From the NCBI GenBank assembly GCA_946221025.1, contig CAMIMS010000007.1, positions 1 through 61,035 on the forward strand: a DNA stretch of 61,035 nucleotides. Direction: 5' to 3'. This document shows positions 17,551 through 27,363 of this stretch, in pieces. Positions within the stretch are counted from its first letter, which is position 1. Each line of letters opens with the position of its first letter. The DNA comes from an uncultured Pseudoclavibacter sp. (lineage in GTDB: Bacteria > Actinomycetota > Actinomycetes > Actinomycetales > Microbacteriaceae). The notes beneath the pieces are model-generated. The model searched no databases, was not told the DNA's origin, and saw only the letters and a program-made list of their open reading frames with translations. The position numbers and the translations under genes are program-made.

Positions 17551-17574
17551 GTCAGGCCCGCGGATGGGCCTGAC
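17551..17574. terminator. hairpin at the convergent M23/xerC ends
   Basis: Perfect 9-bp arms (17551-17559, 17566-17574) with a 6-nt loop, overlapping the last codons and stop of xerC. Confidence 0.4.
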
Positions 17575-18457
17575 GGTATGCGGCAGCCAGTCGCTCCGCG
17601 GAAACGTGCGTATAGATCTGCGTGGTGCCAAGGCTCGAGTGACCGAGGATCTCTTGCACGGCGCGAAGGTCCGCTCCCCCGTCGAGCAAGTGCGTCGCGG
17701 CCGAGTGGCGAAGCGCGTGGGGGCCGGCCGGGCCCGACCCCGGAACCGCTTCAAGCTCATCCCGAACGATCCCGTACACGATGCGCGGCTGCAGGGGCCC
17801 GCCCCGGGCCCCCAGGAAGCACGCGTCCCCGCTTCGCTCCCCCGCAAGCGCTGGCCGGCCGCGCTCGAGCCACGCGTTCAGCGCATCCGCCGCCGGGGCG
17901 CCGAAGGGAACGACGCGCTCTTTGCTGCCCTTGCCCATGACGCGAATCGTTCGACGCTCGAAGTCGATATCGCGAACGTTCAGGCCGCAGCATTCGGAGA
18001 CGCGGATGCCGGTCGCGTAGATGAGTTCGAGCACGGCCCGGTTCCGGAGCGCAACCGGATCGCCGGTTTCAGCGAGCGAGCGGTGCCGTTCAAGCATCTC
18101 GTCCATGCCGGTACGTCCGACGACACGAGGCAGGGTTCGTCCGGTTTTCGGGGAGGCGAGGCGACGGGCAACGTCTGGGCCTCGTCCGGTGTGCGCGAGC
18201 CAACGCGTGAAGCCGCGTGCGGTGGCGGCGCGGCGGGCAATAGTGGATGCGGTGGCTCCGGATTCGGATGTGCGCCAGAGCCAGTCGCGAAACAGTTCGA
18301 GGTCGAGCAATGAAGGGGCGTCGATGCCTGAATCGTTTGCGAATGTGGAGAACGCGCGCAGGTCGGCGCCGTATGAGCGCACCGTTTGCGGCGAGAGTCC
18401 GCGTTCGGCCTCGAGGCTCGCCAAGTAGGCGTCGATGGCGCGGTCGAGGTCGGTCAC
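17552..18457 (-). CDS. xerC: tyrosine recombinase XerC
   Basis: 301 residues from GTG 18457. Resolves chromosome dimers at dif with XerD. N-terminal SAM-like domain (DAYLASLEAERGLSPQTV) and catalytic residues in order: Arg in ATGIRVSE, Lys in GKGSKERVVP, His-x-x-Arg in PHALRHSAATH, His in LGHSSLGTT and Tyr in IYTHVS. The longest frame opens at 18541, but GTG 18457 has TACCGT 7 nt upstream, the leaderless pattern of this window, and gives the normal XerC length. Confidence 0.93.
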   Translation of the reverse strand: MTDLDRAIDAYLASLEAERGLSPQTVRSYGADLRAFSTFANDSGIDAPSLLDLELFRDWLWRTSESGATASTIARRAATARGFTRWLAHTGRGPDVARRLASPKTGRTLPRVVGRTGMDEMLERHRSLAETGDPVALRNRAVLELIYATGIRVSECCGLNVRDIDFERRTIRVMGKGSKERVVPFGAPAADALNAWLERGRPALAGERSGDACFLGARGGPLQPRIVYGIVRDELEAVPGSGPAGPHALRHSAATHLLDGGADLRAVQEILGHSSLGTTQIYTHVSAERLAAAYRQAHPRA

Positions 18458-18464
18458 GTTTTCC

Positions 18465-18470
18465 ACGGTA
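18465..18470 (-). promoter_or_regulatory. leaderless -10 of xerC
   Basis: TACCGT on the minus strand, 7 nt before GTG 18457; transcription would begin at or next to the start codon. Confidence 0.6.
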
Positions 18471-18600
18471 ACCAGCCGACGACCGCCATGCTCGGCGAAA
18501 TCCCGCACCCGGGTCGATGTCGGTCGGGTCAGGACGGCCATGCGCCGACTGCTGCGACGCGCGGACTACGCACCCGGGAGTCTCACGTCAGCTGACCTGG

Positions 18601-19506
18601 TTAGAAACCCCACGTCATACGGACGCGTTCGAAAGACTGCGTCTCGAGGTCGGAGCGGTCGATGCAGAAATGCATCGTGCCCTCACCCATTCCCACCGCG
18701 TCGGAGACGGCGTCTGACAGCTGGAAGAGGAGAAGACAGTCCTCGTGCTCGCGAGGGTCGTCATCGACGAACTTCGGGTGGCCGCCGAGCTGAATCGTCT
18801 CGTGCCCGATTGCAACGTTCTCGATGCGGATGAACTCATCAATTGACAGCTGATTCCGCCACGCTTCGAGCGAGTCCGGGAAGTCGACGTTGTCGAAGTC
18901 AGGAAGCGTCGTTTCCAGTTTGAGGCGCACGGGGCGAAGTGGCACCGGAAACTGCGGCTGGTGCAGCGGCACGTAATTGACACCGCACCACAGCGGGTCG
19001 CCGGGGTATTCGTCATTGAACTCGAGCTGAGCCGTCTCTTCAACGAATCTGATAGCGGGGTCGTCCTCATGCTGAAAGGCGAGCACTGCCGGTTCGAGCT
19101 GCCGCTCGTCTTCGACAACATCCGGCCAGTAGAGGGCGGGGGTCGCCACCCAGGGCTCATCGTCTTCCAGCCCGCCATGCTCATCGATCGGCACGAAGAA
19201 CTGCAGGATGCCCGCGGTCGGCAATAGCCCTTCGAGCACCTGCGGCGCACCCACGCTCCCGCGCCAACCTTCGATATCGGCGAGGTTCAACTGCGCGACG
19301 AACCCCATCGGATCTCCATGACCCTCGAGCGGTTCACCCTCCTCGTCGACGCGGGCGCGGCGAGGCCAAGGCGTGCCGGCGGGCAGGTACGGCGCCCCAC
19401 CGAGCTTGGTCTCCCAGCGCTTGGCCGGTGCCGTGTCCGCTTCAGTCTCGGTCTCGAACCCAATACGCGGCAACCGGTTCAACGCGAGGTACTCGTCCAA
19501 ACTCAT
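18601..19506 (-). CDS. DUF1963 (YwqG-like) domain protein
   Basis: 301 residues from ATG 19506. Pattern of the YwqG/DUF1963 family: KLGGAPYLPAGTPWPR near the start, LQFFVPIDE, then HQPQFPVPLRP and a C-terminal IQLGGHPKFVDDDPRE followed by LLLFQLSD. Strongly acidic. Biochemical function unknown. Expressed alone from a leaderless promoter. Confidence 0.8.
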   Translation of the reverse strand: MSLDEYLALNRLPRIGFETETEADTAPAKRWETKLGGAPYLPAGTPWPRRARVDEEGEPLEGHGDPMGFVAQLNLADIEGWRGSVGAPQVLEGLLPTAGILQFFVPIDEHGGLEDDEPWVATPALYWPDVVEDERQLEPAVLAFQHEDDPAIRFVEETAQLEFNDEYPGDPLWCGVNYVPLHQPQFPVPLRPVRLKLETTLPDFDNVDFPDSLEAWRNQLSIDEFIRIENVAIGHETIQLGGHPKFVDDDPREHEDCLLLFQLSDAVSDAVGMGEGTMHFCIDRSDLETQSFERVRMTWGF

Positions 19507-19512
19507 GCCCCG

Positions 19513-19518
19513 ACCGTA
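19513..19518 (-). promoter_or_regulatory. leaderless -10 of the DUF1963 gene
   Basis: TACGGT on the minus strand, 6 nt before ATG 19506, with no ribosome binding site. Confidence 0.6.
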
Positions 19519-19622
19519 GCCAGCCGAATGAACGCCACGTTCAATGGGCTTCTCGCGTATCGAACCCCGCGGCCGGGCTCGCAATATGCGGATGCGTTGC
19601 TCGCCGGAGGCCGGGTACCGCC

Positions 19623-20942
19623 TTAGGCGGCAGTGCGCGTTGCGCTCGTCTTCCTCCATCCGTCTCGATCGCGATAGGCGAGCGCATCAAGCTCTAGGCC
19701 CGCGAGCGCTCTCGCGAGCGCGCCTGGCGCGAGTCCCGTTTTCACGGCGAGCGCATCGTGCTCGGTGCCACGGCGAACGTGCAGCGCATCGAGCACCCGC
19801 TTCGCGTCGTCATCGAGGCTCTCGGTCACGATGCGCGGGGCAGCTTCTCCCTCTGGTGGTGCGGCGTCGTTTCCAAGGTCGTACCGGTCGTAGGTGGAGC
19901 CGAGCATGGCGATCACGTCGTCTGGCCCGGTGATGAGTTCGGCGTCGTATTCGCGGATGAGCCGGTGACACCCAACCGAAGCGGCGCTCGTGATGGGGCC
20001 CGGCACGGCACCCACCGGCCGACCCATGCTGGCGGCGTGACCCGCGGTGTTCAGCGCGCCTGATCGCGCACCAGCTTCCACGACCACGGTGGCGCTCGTC
20101 ACCGCCGCGACGATGCGGTTTCGCTGCAGAAAGCGCCAGCGCGTCGGCGATGCGCCGCACGGGAGTTCGCTCACCAGAACACCCTTGGCGATGATCTCGC
20201 CAAGTAGCTGCCGGTGCCCGGACGGGTAGAGCCGATCAATGCCACCGGCCATCACAGCCACCGTCGGCGCATCGAGTGCGAGCGCCGTTCGGTGCGCGAC
20301 GCCGTCGATTCCGTATGCGCCCCCGCTGATGGTGGAGAGCCCTCGCGGTGCCAAGCCGGCGACGAGCTCGGCTGTGACCGATTCGCCGTATGCGGTCGCG
20401 GCGCGAGAACCAACGAGCGCGACCCCCGGCCGGTTCAGTAGCGACGCATCTCCCCTCGCCCACAGCAGGTGCGGACCGTGGGGCCCGAGATCAGCAAGGC
20501 CGCTCGGCCAATAGTCATCGCCGGGCGCGATCAGGCGCGCCCCAAGCGTGGCTGCGGCATGGGCGAACCGATAGCACCGGTCGATGTCGAGGCGAGGCAG
20601 CCACCGCTCAAGGGCTGCCGCGAGTTCAGGGCTCTCGCCTGCATCCGGGGTGCGCACCTGCCCTGCTTGGAACGGAGCCGGCCTAGGTTCGTCCGCCTCC
20701 CCGGTGAGCGACAGGGCGACTCGCCGCAACTCATCCGTTCTCTCGCCTGTCGCAACTCGCGCTACCTGCTCAATGGCCCCGACCGGCCCGAACTCTGAGA
20801 TGAGTTCTCCGGCAACGCGATCGCCGGGCTCGGTGATCGCCGACCAGATCATGCGCGCGATGTGCTCGCCGGTGACGGGTAGTCCAGGTCGCTGCGTCTC
20901 AAGTTCGAGGCGAATGCCCTCGATGCTGCGTGCAACGCTCAT
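19623..20942 (-). CDS. dprA: DNA processing protein DprA
   Basis: 439 residues. DprA loads RecA on incoming single-stranded DNA during transformation. Rossmann core with VALVGSRAATAYG, STISGGAYGIDGVAHR, GGIDRLYPSGH, RWRFLQRNRIVAA and VVVEAGARSGALNTA; winged-helix-like C-terminus (about 375-439). The start overlaps the comM stop by 4 nt (ATGA), so the pair is translationally coupled. dprA is common in bacteria without known competence, so natural transformation is not proven. Confidence 0.95.
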   Translation of the reverse strand: MSVARSIEGIRLELETQRPGLPVTGEHIARMIWSAITEPGDRVAGELISEFGPVGAIEQVARVATGERTDELRRVALSLTGEADEPRPAPFQAGQVRTPDAGESPELAAALERWLPRLDIDRCYRFAHAAATLGARLIAPGDDYWPSGLADLGPHGPHLLWARGDASLLNRPGVALVGSRAATAYGESVTAELVAGLAPRGLSTISGGAYGIDGVAHRTALALDAPTVAVMAGGIDRLYPSGHRQLLGEIIAKGVLVSELPCGASPTRWRFLQRNRIVAAVTSATVVVEAGARSGALNTAGHAASMGRPVGAVPGPITSAASVGCHRLIREYDAELITGPDDVIAMLGSTYDRYDLGNDAAPPEGEAAPRIVTESLDDDAKRVLDALHVRRGTEHDALAVKTGLAPGALARALAGLELDALAYRDRDGWRKTSATRTAA

Positions 20943-22534
20943 GCCGCCACCTGCCGGTATGCGAGCGCTTCACGGATGTGGTCGCGGCCGATCTGCTCAT
21001 CCCCCTCGAGGTCAGCGATCGACCAGGCCAGTCGCAGAGCGCGAGTCATGCCACGCATCGAGATGAGCCCGCGTTCAAGTGCCCGGTCGAGGTCGCCCGT
21101 CACCGCGCTCCCCCGCCGTTTCGCATCGTCGCGCAGCCACTTGCCGTCGACCTCGGCATTGTGCCGCCACGGAGTCTCGGCGAGGCGTGACCGAGACCGC
21201 TCACGCGCCTGCTCGACGCGCTCGCGAGCCTGCGCGGTGCTCAGCCCCGAAGCCCCGACCGATGAGGCTTGGACCCCGTCGCGGGCGGCATCCGCGAGCG
21301 CGCGCTGCGCGGGTGTGAGCGGCGCCACCCGGATGTGCACATCGATGCGATCGCGCAGCGGCCCCGACAGCTTCCCCATGTAGCGGCGCCGACTCGCCGG
21401 CGGGCAGGTGCAGGCCATCTCATCCGCCCCGCACGGGCACGGGTTCGCGGCGAGCACGAGTTGCGTCTTCGCGGGGAAGGTCGCGACCTGGTTCGAGCGG
21501 TGAATGGTCATCGACCCGGATTCGAGGGGTTGGCGAAGCGCATCCAGCACCGGGCGTGGAAACTCCGGTGCCTCGTCGAGAAAGAGCACCCCGTTCGTGG
21601 CTCGCGATATTGCGCCGGGGCGGATGGTGCCTGATCCCCCACCGAGCAGGGCCACCGCGGATGCGGAATGGTGCGGCGACTCGAAGGGCGGGCGCACGTT
21701 CAGCGCGCGCCCGGGCTGCAATCCGCACAGGCTCCGAACAGCGGCCGTTTGAATCGCCTCTTCGGTCGACAGATCGGGGAGGATGCCGGGCAGCCGCTCG
21801 GCGAGCATGGTTTTGCCCGCACCGGGCGGGCCGACCATCAGCACGTGATGCCCGCCCACGGCGGCGATCGTGAGCGCACGGATCGCGTCGGCGTTTCCGA
21901 CCACATCCGCCAGATCGGGTTGCGATGCAGACGGTGAGACAGGCGGCCCGGAGCGCGCGTCGCAGCGCGCAGCCCCGATCGTTGCCCCGTTTTCGGGCGC
22001 TGGTTCTTCGGCGAGCGAATCCGCGTCAGCCCCGTAGTGCAGCGCCACCTGCCGAAGGGATGCGACCGGGATCACCTCGATTCCCTCGACGAGCCGCGCC
22101 TCATCCGCCGCGGCCGCCGGAACCATCACCGCGTCAAAGCTCGCATCCCTCGCCGCGAGCGCGATCGGGAGGATGCCCGGCACCTCGCGCACCGACCCGT
22201 CGAGCCCGAGTTCGCCCACGTGCACGGTCGTGCCCTCGCCGGATCGCTCAATCGATCCCATCGCGCGAAGAATCGACACCGCGATCGCGAGGTCGAACCC
22301 CGAACCGTGTTTGCGAAGCGCCGCCGGCGACATGTTCGTCGTGACCCGCTGCGCCGGGAGGGAGCAGCCGGTGCTCTGCAGCGCCGCCCGCAGCCGGTCG
22401 CGTGCTTCGCCGAGCGCCGTATCGGGCAGTCCGATCAGCACGAATGCCGGCAGGCCGCTCGCGATATGCGTTTCCACATCGACCACCGAGCCCGATAGTC
22501 CTTCGAGCGCGATCGCTGCCGCGCGCGCGATCAT
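20939..22534 (-). CDS. comM: ComM/YifB-type Mg-chelatase-like AAA+ ATPase
   Basis: 531 residues from ATG 22534. N-terminal Lon-S16-like domain (GLSGSVVDVETHIASGLPAF), Walker A GPPGAGKTM, Walker B GVLFLDEAPEF and a cysteine motif NPCPCG followed by CTCPP. ComM is a helicase-like ATPase that extends branch migration during transformation. Overlaps yraN by 4 nt upstream and dprA by 4 nt downstream. Confidence 0.95.
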   Translation of the reverse strand: MIARAAAIALEGLSGSVVDVETHIASGLPAFVLIGLPDTALGEARDRLRAALQSTGCSLPAQRVTTNMSPAALRKHGSGFDLAIAVSILRAMGSIERSGEGTTVHVGELGLDGSVREVPGILPIALAARDASFDAVMVPAAAADEARLVEGIEVIPVASLRQVALHYGADADSLAEEPAPENGATIGAARCDARSGPPVSPSASQPDLADVVGNADAIRALTIAAVGGHHVLMVGPPGAGKTMLAERLPGILPDLSTEEAIQTAAVRSLCGLQPGRALNVRPPFESPHHSASAVALLGGGSGTIRPGAISRATNGVLFLDEAPEFPRPVLDALRQPLESGSMTIHRSNQVATFPAKTQLVLAANPCPCGADEMACTCPPASRRRYMGKLSGPLRDRIDVHIRVAPLTPAQRALADAARDGVQASSVGASGLSTAQARERVEQARERSRSRLAETPWRHNAEVDGKWLRDDAKRRGSAVTGDLDRALERGLISMRGMTRALRLAWSIADLEGDEQIGRDHIREALAYRQVAA

Positions 22535-22938
22535 GAGCCGATTCCCGTCACGTGACGGATGACGGGCTTGCCCTGCACGAGCAGCACGCTCACCGCATCC
22601 AGCCGCAGCCTCCCCGCGTGCTCGGGATGCTCGGCACTCCACACGCCCGCGAGGGTGCGCAGGCGCGCGAGCTTTCGCGGGTGAATCGCCTCGAGCGGAT
22701 CGCCGGCCGCAAGCCCCGAGCGGGTCTTCACCTCGGTGACCACGATCCACGCGCCGTCGCGTGTCACGAGGTCGATTTCGCCGTGCTGGCAGCGCCAATT
22801 CTCGGCGAGCACCTCGTGCCCGTGCGCGACGAGGTATTCCTTCGCGAGGCGCTCACCGGTAGCGCCGAGTCCCTGACGCGGGTTCTGGCGTTTCGGGGCG
22901 CTCGGCGCGACCGACGCGTTCGTTCTGGGGTTCGTCAT
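22531..22938 (-). CDS. YraN/UPF0102 endonuclease-like protein
   Basis: 135 residues from ATG 22938, with GGAGG just upstream. PD-(D/E)XK-like core: LGATGERLAKEYL, WRCQHGEIDLV and VVTEVKTRSG. First gene of the yraN-comM-dprA set. Cleavage activity is inferred from the fold. Confidence 0.93.
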   Translation of the reverse strand: MTNPRTNASVAPSAPKRQNPRQGLGATGERLAKEYLVAHGHEVLAENWRCQHGEIDLVTRDGAWIVVTEVKTRSGLAAGDPLEAIHPRKLARLRTLAGVWSAEHPEHAGRLRLDAVSVLLVQGKPVIRHVTGIGS

Positions 22939-23220
22939 CTCCCACCTCCGCGGGACAGCCTGGGCGGGTTCGCGTCGCGTCGCGACCGACAACCTCGTCA
23001 GCTGTGGATGCAGCCGCGCACGGTGTGCTGTGGATGAGCGGTGCGCGTTCACCGCAACGACCCCCCGTGCCCCACGGGCAACCGATGACGCATCTCGAAG
23101 CGAGCGCACTGTCCACTCCCGATGACAGTTCCTCCCATCCGCGAGACACCGCCAGAGCCGACCCGCTTTGCTCGACGCCGATCGCCTATGACCGGCGAGT
23201 GCGATGAGAGGAGCAGAAGG
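22939..23220. promoter_or_regulatory. divergent region between yraN and the ABC transporter
   Basis: 282 nt with no gene. On the plus strand CTATGA/TATGAC at 23186-23192 is a possible -10; GAGGAG about 10 nt and AAGG directly before GTG 23221 form the ribosome binding site. I found no clear operator palindrome. Confidence 0.35.
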
Positions 23221-23961
23221 GTGCGAACACCAGATGCGGGCACAGTGCGCGCCGAGCGGGTCGGCCGACAGATCGAAACCGGCGAATGGGTGCTGCGGGA
23301 GTGCTCACTCACCTGCCCGCCCGGAACGCTGACCGCGATCGTCGGCGCGAGCGGTGCCGGCAAGACCTCGCTCATGCACTGCCTGAGCGGTTTGGATTCG
23401 CCGAGCGTTGGCCGCGTGCTCATCGACGGTGCCGACCCTCACGCGATGTCACGCCAGAAGCGCACGGAGTTTCTCCGCCAACGGGTGGGGTTCGTCTTTC
23501 AGCAGTACAACCTCATCGACTACCTGAGCGTCGAAGAGAACGTGACGCTGCCGCTCACCCTCGCGGGTGCGCGCGTTGATCCGCACGCGCTCGCGCACAT
23601 CCTTCAGCGCTTCGGCTTGAGCGACAAAGCTCGCACTTCAGCGCGTGCCCTCTCGGGCGGTGAGCAGCAGCGCGTGGCGCTGTGCCGGGTGCTGCTGCAG
23701 CGCCCGCAATTCGTGTTCGCGGATGAACCGACCGGTGCGCTTGATACGTCGAACTCGCGCCTCGTGATTGATGTGCTGCACGAGGTGGCCACCTCGGGCG
23801 CGACGGTGGTCATGGTCACGCACGATGTGGATGCGGCTGTGCGCGCCGACCGGGTGGTGTTCATGCGCGACGGGGTCATCACCGGTCTAGGTGCCGGGCT
23901 GAACGCGGCGCAGGTGCTCGCGGGCATGCGCGAGGAGGCAACACCGGGGATGGTCGCCTGA
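23221..23961 (+). CDS. ABC transporter ATP-binding protein (MacB/BceA-like)
   Basis: 246 residues. Walker A GASGAGKTS, Q-loop VGFVFQQYNLIDYLSV, signature LSGGEQQR, Walker B FVFADEPTGALD and H-loop VTHD. The ENVTLPLTLAG region is typical of LolD/MacB/BceA ATPases. It pairs with the following permease, which overlaps by one base (TGATG), and with a two-component system behind it; such quartets usually respond to cell-envelope-active compounds. Confidence 0.93.
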   Translation: MRTPDAGTVRAERVGRQIETGEWVLRECSLTCPPGTLTAIVGASGAGKTSLMHCLSGLDSPSVGRVLIDGADPHAMSRQKRTEFLRQRVGFVFQQYNLIDYLSVEENVTLPLTLAGARVDPHALAHILQRFGLSDKARTSARALSGGEQQRVALCRVLLQRPQFVFADEPTGALDTSNSRLVIDVLHEVATSGATVVMVTHDVDAAVRADRVVFMRDGVITGLGAGLNAAQVLAGMREEATPGMVA

Positions 23962-25379
23962 TGCTGCGGCACGCGGTGCGGATCCTTCGAAGCGACCTTG
24001 CCGGATGGGTGCCGAGCATGGGCGTGGTGGCGGTTATCAGCATGCTCGTGACGGCATGCGTGAACCAGTTCGTGTGGACGACCAGCGCGGAGTTTGTGCG
24101 GGCAGCGCGCGGCGCGGGCCTGGATGGGGCTGAGTTCACGGTCGTGTCGGTGACGATCTACACGGTGGTAGCCCTGCTCGGCGCCGTGTCGCTCTCGGTG
24201 GTTGGCTCGGCGACGGTTGAGCGCACCCGAAGCACCTTCGCGCAGTGGCGACTGATGGGGGCAACGCCGCGTCAGGTTCGCGGCTGTCTGTGGGCGCTCG
24301 TTGCGTGCTCGAGCACTGTCGGGTCGCTGCCGGGCGCCGTGATCGGCTCGGGGGTGAGCGCGTTCCTGGTGCCGTGGTTCAACGCGATGGCGGCAGCGAG
24401 CTTCGCCGGAGGCGTTGGTGAGTTTTCGCCGCCGCCGTTCGCCCCGAGCCCGGCCGCCGGCATCCTTGCGGTCGGTGTCTCGGTCGTCACCTGCCTGGTC
24501 GGCGCGGCGATGCCTGCGCGACGCGCTGCCCTGGTGGAGCCCGTCGAGGTCGTTCGGGGCGCCCCATCCATAGCTCGCCGTCGGCCGTGGGCGCGGTGGG
24601 TCACTGGCGGGCTGTTGCTAGTGACCGCGATCGCGATGGCGGCTGCCGCTCCGGCAACGCTGGATCCCGATCAGATCGGGCTATCGGCAATGGTGATGGT
24701 GAACGCCGCCACCTGGGTTGGCGGGCTCGCGGCGACAGCGATGATCGCGCTAGGTCCGACCCTCGTGCATCTCATCCTCACCGCCGCCCACCGGGTGATG
24801 CGGTCGGCCCGAATGCCGGTCGCGCAGGTGGCGGTGCGTGCGGCGCGCGCCCAAGCCGCGGTGAATGCGAACGCTGTCACCCCGCTTGCCGCCGCCATTG
24901 CGCTGTACGGCGTCATCTTCACGGCGACCGGCTCGTATCTCTCAGTCATGGCGGCTGCCGGGTTTCCGCTCGAGAACCCCAACGTCCCCGACATAACGCT
25001 GCTGTCCGGCCTGTTCTGCGTCATGGCGACCGCCACGAGCGTCGCCGTCATCGCTCTCAGTGGCCGCCATCGGACGCGCGAGCACGGGACGCTTCGAGCA
25101 GCGGGAATGAGCCCCTCTGAGGTGTCGCGCCTCATCGCGTGGCAGACACTGAGCCTGGCACTGTGCGCGACCGTGCTCGGTGTCGTGCCCGTTGCGCTCG
25201 TCGCATGCCTGGTGGCCGGATGCTCGGTCGTGCTGGTGGGGTCTGTTGCCCTCAGTGTGCCGTGGATGGGGCTTGCAACGGGCGTTCTCGTCTGCTGGTT
25301 CGTGCTGTGGGCCGTCCAGTTCAGCCAAGCCGCGCCGTCACTGCGACGCGATATCGCCGCTACATTGCGCCACGCTTGA
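23961..25379 (+). CDS. FtsX-like ABC transporter permease
   Basis: 472 residues with around eight membrane segments. Two FtsX-type repeats are visible, with coupling motifs WRLMGATPRQVRG and LRAAGMSPSEVSRLI. The extracytoplasmic loops are short, so it lacks the large sensor domain of BceB or the MacB periplasmic domain. A likely role is export of, or defence against, a membrane-active compound. Confidence 0.88.
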   Translation: MLRHAVRILRSDLAGWVPSMGVVAVISMLVTACVNQFVWTTSAEFVRAARGAGLDGAEFTVVSVTIYTVVALLGAVSLSVVGSATVERTRSTFAQWRLMGATPRQVRGCLWALVACSSTVGSLPGAVIGSGVSAFLVPWFNAMAAASFAGGVGEFSPPPFAPSPAAGILAVGVSVVTCLVGAAMPARRAALVEPVEVVRGAPSIARRRPWARWVTGGLLLVTAIAMAAAAPATLDPDQIGLSAMVMVNAATWVGGLAATAMIALGPTLVHLILTAAHRVMRSARMPVAQVAVRAARAQAAVNANAVTPLAAAIALYGVIFTATGSYLSVMAAAGFPLENPNVPDITLLSGLFCVMATATSVAVIALSGRHRTREHGTLRAAGMSPSEVSRLIAWQTLSLALCATVLGVVPVALVACLVAGCSVVLVGSVALSVPWMGLATGVLVCWFVLWAVQFSQAAPSLRRDIAATLRHA

Positions 25380-25425
25380 CGCGTTGGCCGCCGCACCATC
25401 GCGGCCGGGTCTGGAGGAAGCGCAT

Positions 25426-26658
25426 ATGCGGGCTGTTCGCGATTGGTTCGATCAGACCCGTCGTGAGGGGCGTGAACTCGGCGCGGCGTGGATCACGGTC
25501 GTGCTGGTGTGCGTCGCGTTTCAGGCGCTCATGGTGGCGCGGCTGATCTTCGATGCGAGCCCGGCCGACGGCGTCGCCTATGAGATCGTTCAGGCTTCGG
25601 CAGGGGCTGTGGCAGTGGCGATTGGGGTGCTCATCCCCGCTGCCGTGCTCTTAGTGAGCCCGCACCGACCGGTGCTTGCCTTCGCGCTCATCGGCGTCGC
25701 GTATCTGGCGGCATCCAGCATCCGCATGCATGACTTTGTCGCGATACCGCTCATGCTGGCTCTCTATCGCGTGGTTGCTGATGCGGGGTTCGTAACCGTT
25801 GTTTCGACGCTGGCCGCGTCCGTGGCCGGCATGTTCGTGAGTTCGTGGCTCGTGACCGACGTGGGCTTCGCGAACGAGTTCGCGGGACAGCTGAGCATCG
25901 ATGCGCTCAGCGCACTCGCCGGAGTGGGGGTGCGAAGTGTGCGCGGATGGAGGGCGGCCATCCGGCAGTCGCGCGCCGACGCCGACCGGGCTCGAGCGAT
26001 CGCGCGAGAACGCGACCAGGCCATGGCCCGAACGAGCATCGCCGCCGAGCTGCACGACAGCGTCGGCCATAACCTCACCGCCATCATTACCCTCTCCCAG
26101 GGCATGTCTGGCATCACCGACGACGAGGAGCTCAACGAATCGCTCGTGCAAATCGAGACACTCGCGAGGGAGGGGCTCGCAGAAACCAAGCGCGCGGTCC
26201 GCGTGCTCGGGCGACTCGAGAATCCCACTACGCCCGCGCCCGGCGAGAACCGCCGACACGATTGGGCGGAGATCGTGCAGGTTACCGACAGGGTGCGCTC
26301 CCTCGGCGTTCCGGTGACGGTGACAGAAACCGGTGAGCGACCGGGCGATGCTGATGTGGCCGATCTCGGATTCACGATCGTTCGCGAAGCACTCACGAAC
26401 GCGGTTCGGCACACCGATCGGCTCGAACACGTCAGCGTCGCGATCGGTCACGAGCCGGGCGCATCCCGCATCACGATCCGCAGCCGCGGCATACCGCGCG
26501 ATTCGGGTGATGCCTCGTTGGGAACCGGTCTTGAACGACTCTCACGGCAGGTGACCGAAGAAGGTGGCGCATTCACCGCCGGCCCCGGCGAGTCGGGCGA
26601 GTGGGTCGTGGATGCGACGCTTCGCGTCAATCAGCAGGAACGGAGCCTTCATGCGTGA
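25426..26658 (+). CDS. NarL-type sensor histidine kinase
   Basis: 410 residues from ATG 25426, with GGAGGA 8 nt upstream. Several N-terminal membrane helices (about 20-180), then a HisKA_3 dimerisation domain with phospho-acceptor His210 in AAELHDSVGHNLTA. The ATPase domain has N-box REALTNAVRHTD and a later GTGLERLSRQV glycine box, while the central D-x-G motif is poorly kept (RSRGIPRDSG). Its last codons overlap the response regulator by 8 nt. Confidence 0.92.
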   Translation: MRAVRDWFDQTRREGRELGAAWITVVLVCVAFQALMVARLIFDASPADGVAYEIVQASAGAVAVAIGVLIPAAVLLVSPHRPVLAFALIGVAYLAASSIRMHDFVAIPLMLALYRVVADAGFVTVVSTLAASVAGMFVSSWLVTDVGFANEFAGQLSIDALSALAGVGVRSVRGWRAAIRQSRADADRARAIARERDQAMARTSIAAELHDSVGHNLTAIITLSQGMSGITDDEELNESLVQIETLAREGLAETKRAVRVLGRLENPTTPAPGENRRHDWAEIVQVTDRVRSLGVPVTVTETGERPGDADVADLGFTIVREALTNAVRHTDRLEHVSVAIGHEPGASRITIRSRGIPRDSGDASLGTGLERLSRQVTEEGGAFTAGPGESGEWVVDATLRVNQQERSLHA

Positions 26659-27328
26659 GGCGGTTCGCATCATGCTCGTCGACGATCAGCCTGCGGCTCG
26701 GCGCGGCTTCGCGCTCATGCTGCGGCAGGCCCCGGCGTTCACAGTGATCGCCGAAGCGGAAAACGGTCAGGACGCGATCGACCTGCTCGACGTCGCGCGA
26801 AGCAAGGGGAATCCCCTGCCCGATGTTGTGCTGATGGATGTGCGCATGCCGGTGCTCGATGGCATCGAGGCCACTCGCCGCATCACGCGCGAACACCCGC
26901 AGGTTCGGGTTCTGGTGCTCACCACATACGACGAAGACGATTACGCCTTTGGGGCGCTCACCGCGGGCGCATCCGGCTTTCTCCTGAAAGACGTTCGCAC
27001 CCCGGAGCTGATCGCCGCGGTCCAGGCGGTCTCCCGCGGGGATGCGGTGCTCACCCCGCGAATCACCCGTCAGGTGATCGAACGCGGCATTCCCCGGGCA
27101 CTTCCACGTGATCAACAGGATGAAATGCGAGCCATCCTGGATCTGCTCACCCCGCGAGAACGAGAGATCGCGGGTCTCATTGCCAACGGCGATTCGAACG
27201 CCGAGATCGCTGAGCGACTCGTGATCGAGCCGGCATCCGTCAGGCGAACCGTTAGCCGCATCCTCGCGAAACTGAACCTTCGCGACCGTGTGCAGCTCGC
27301 AGTGCTCTGGCACAGAGCGGGGCTGTAA
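26651..27328 (+). CDS. NarL/LuxR-family response regulator
   Basis: 225 residues from ATG 26651. Receiver domain with phospho-acceptor Asp63 in VLMDVRMPVLDG and KDVRTPE at the end; C-terminal LuxR-type helix-turn-helix (LTPREREIAGLIANGDSN through VRRTVSRILAKLNLRDR). Partner of the preceding kinase and probably regulator of the ABC genes in front. Confidence 0.94.
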   Translation: MREAVRIMLVDDQPAARRGFALMLRQAPAFTVIAEAENGQDAIDLLDVARSKGNPLPDVVLMDVRMPVLDGIEATRRITREHPQVRVLVLTTYDEDDYAFGALTAGASGFLLKDVRTPELIAAVQAVSRGDAVLTPRITRQVIERGIPRALPRDQQDEMRAILDLLTPREREIAGLIANGDSNAEIAERLVIEPASVRRTVSRILAKLNLRDRVQLAVLWHRAGL

Positions 27329-27363
27329 CGAGTAGCGGTCGCATACACACCACCCCTACCCCC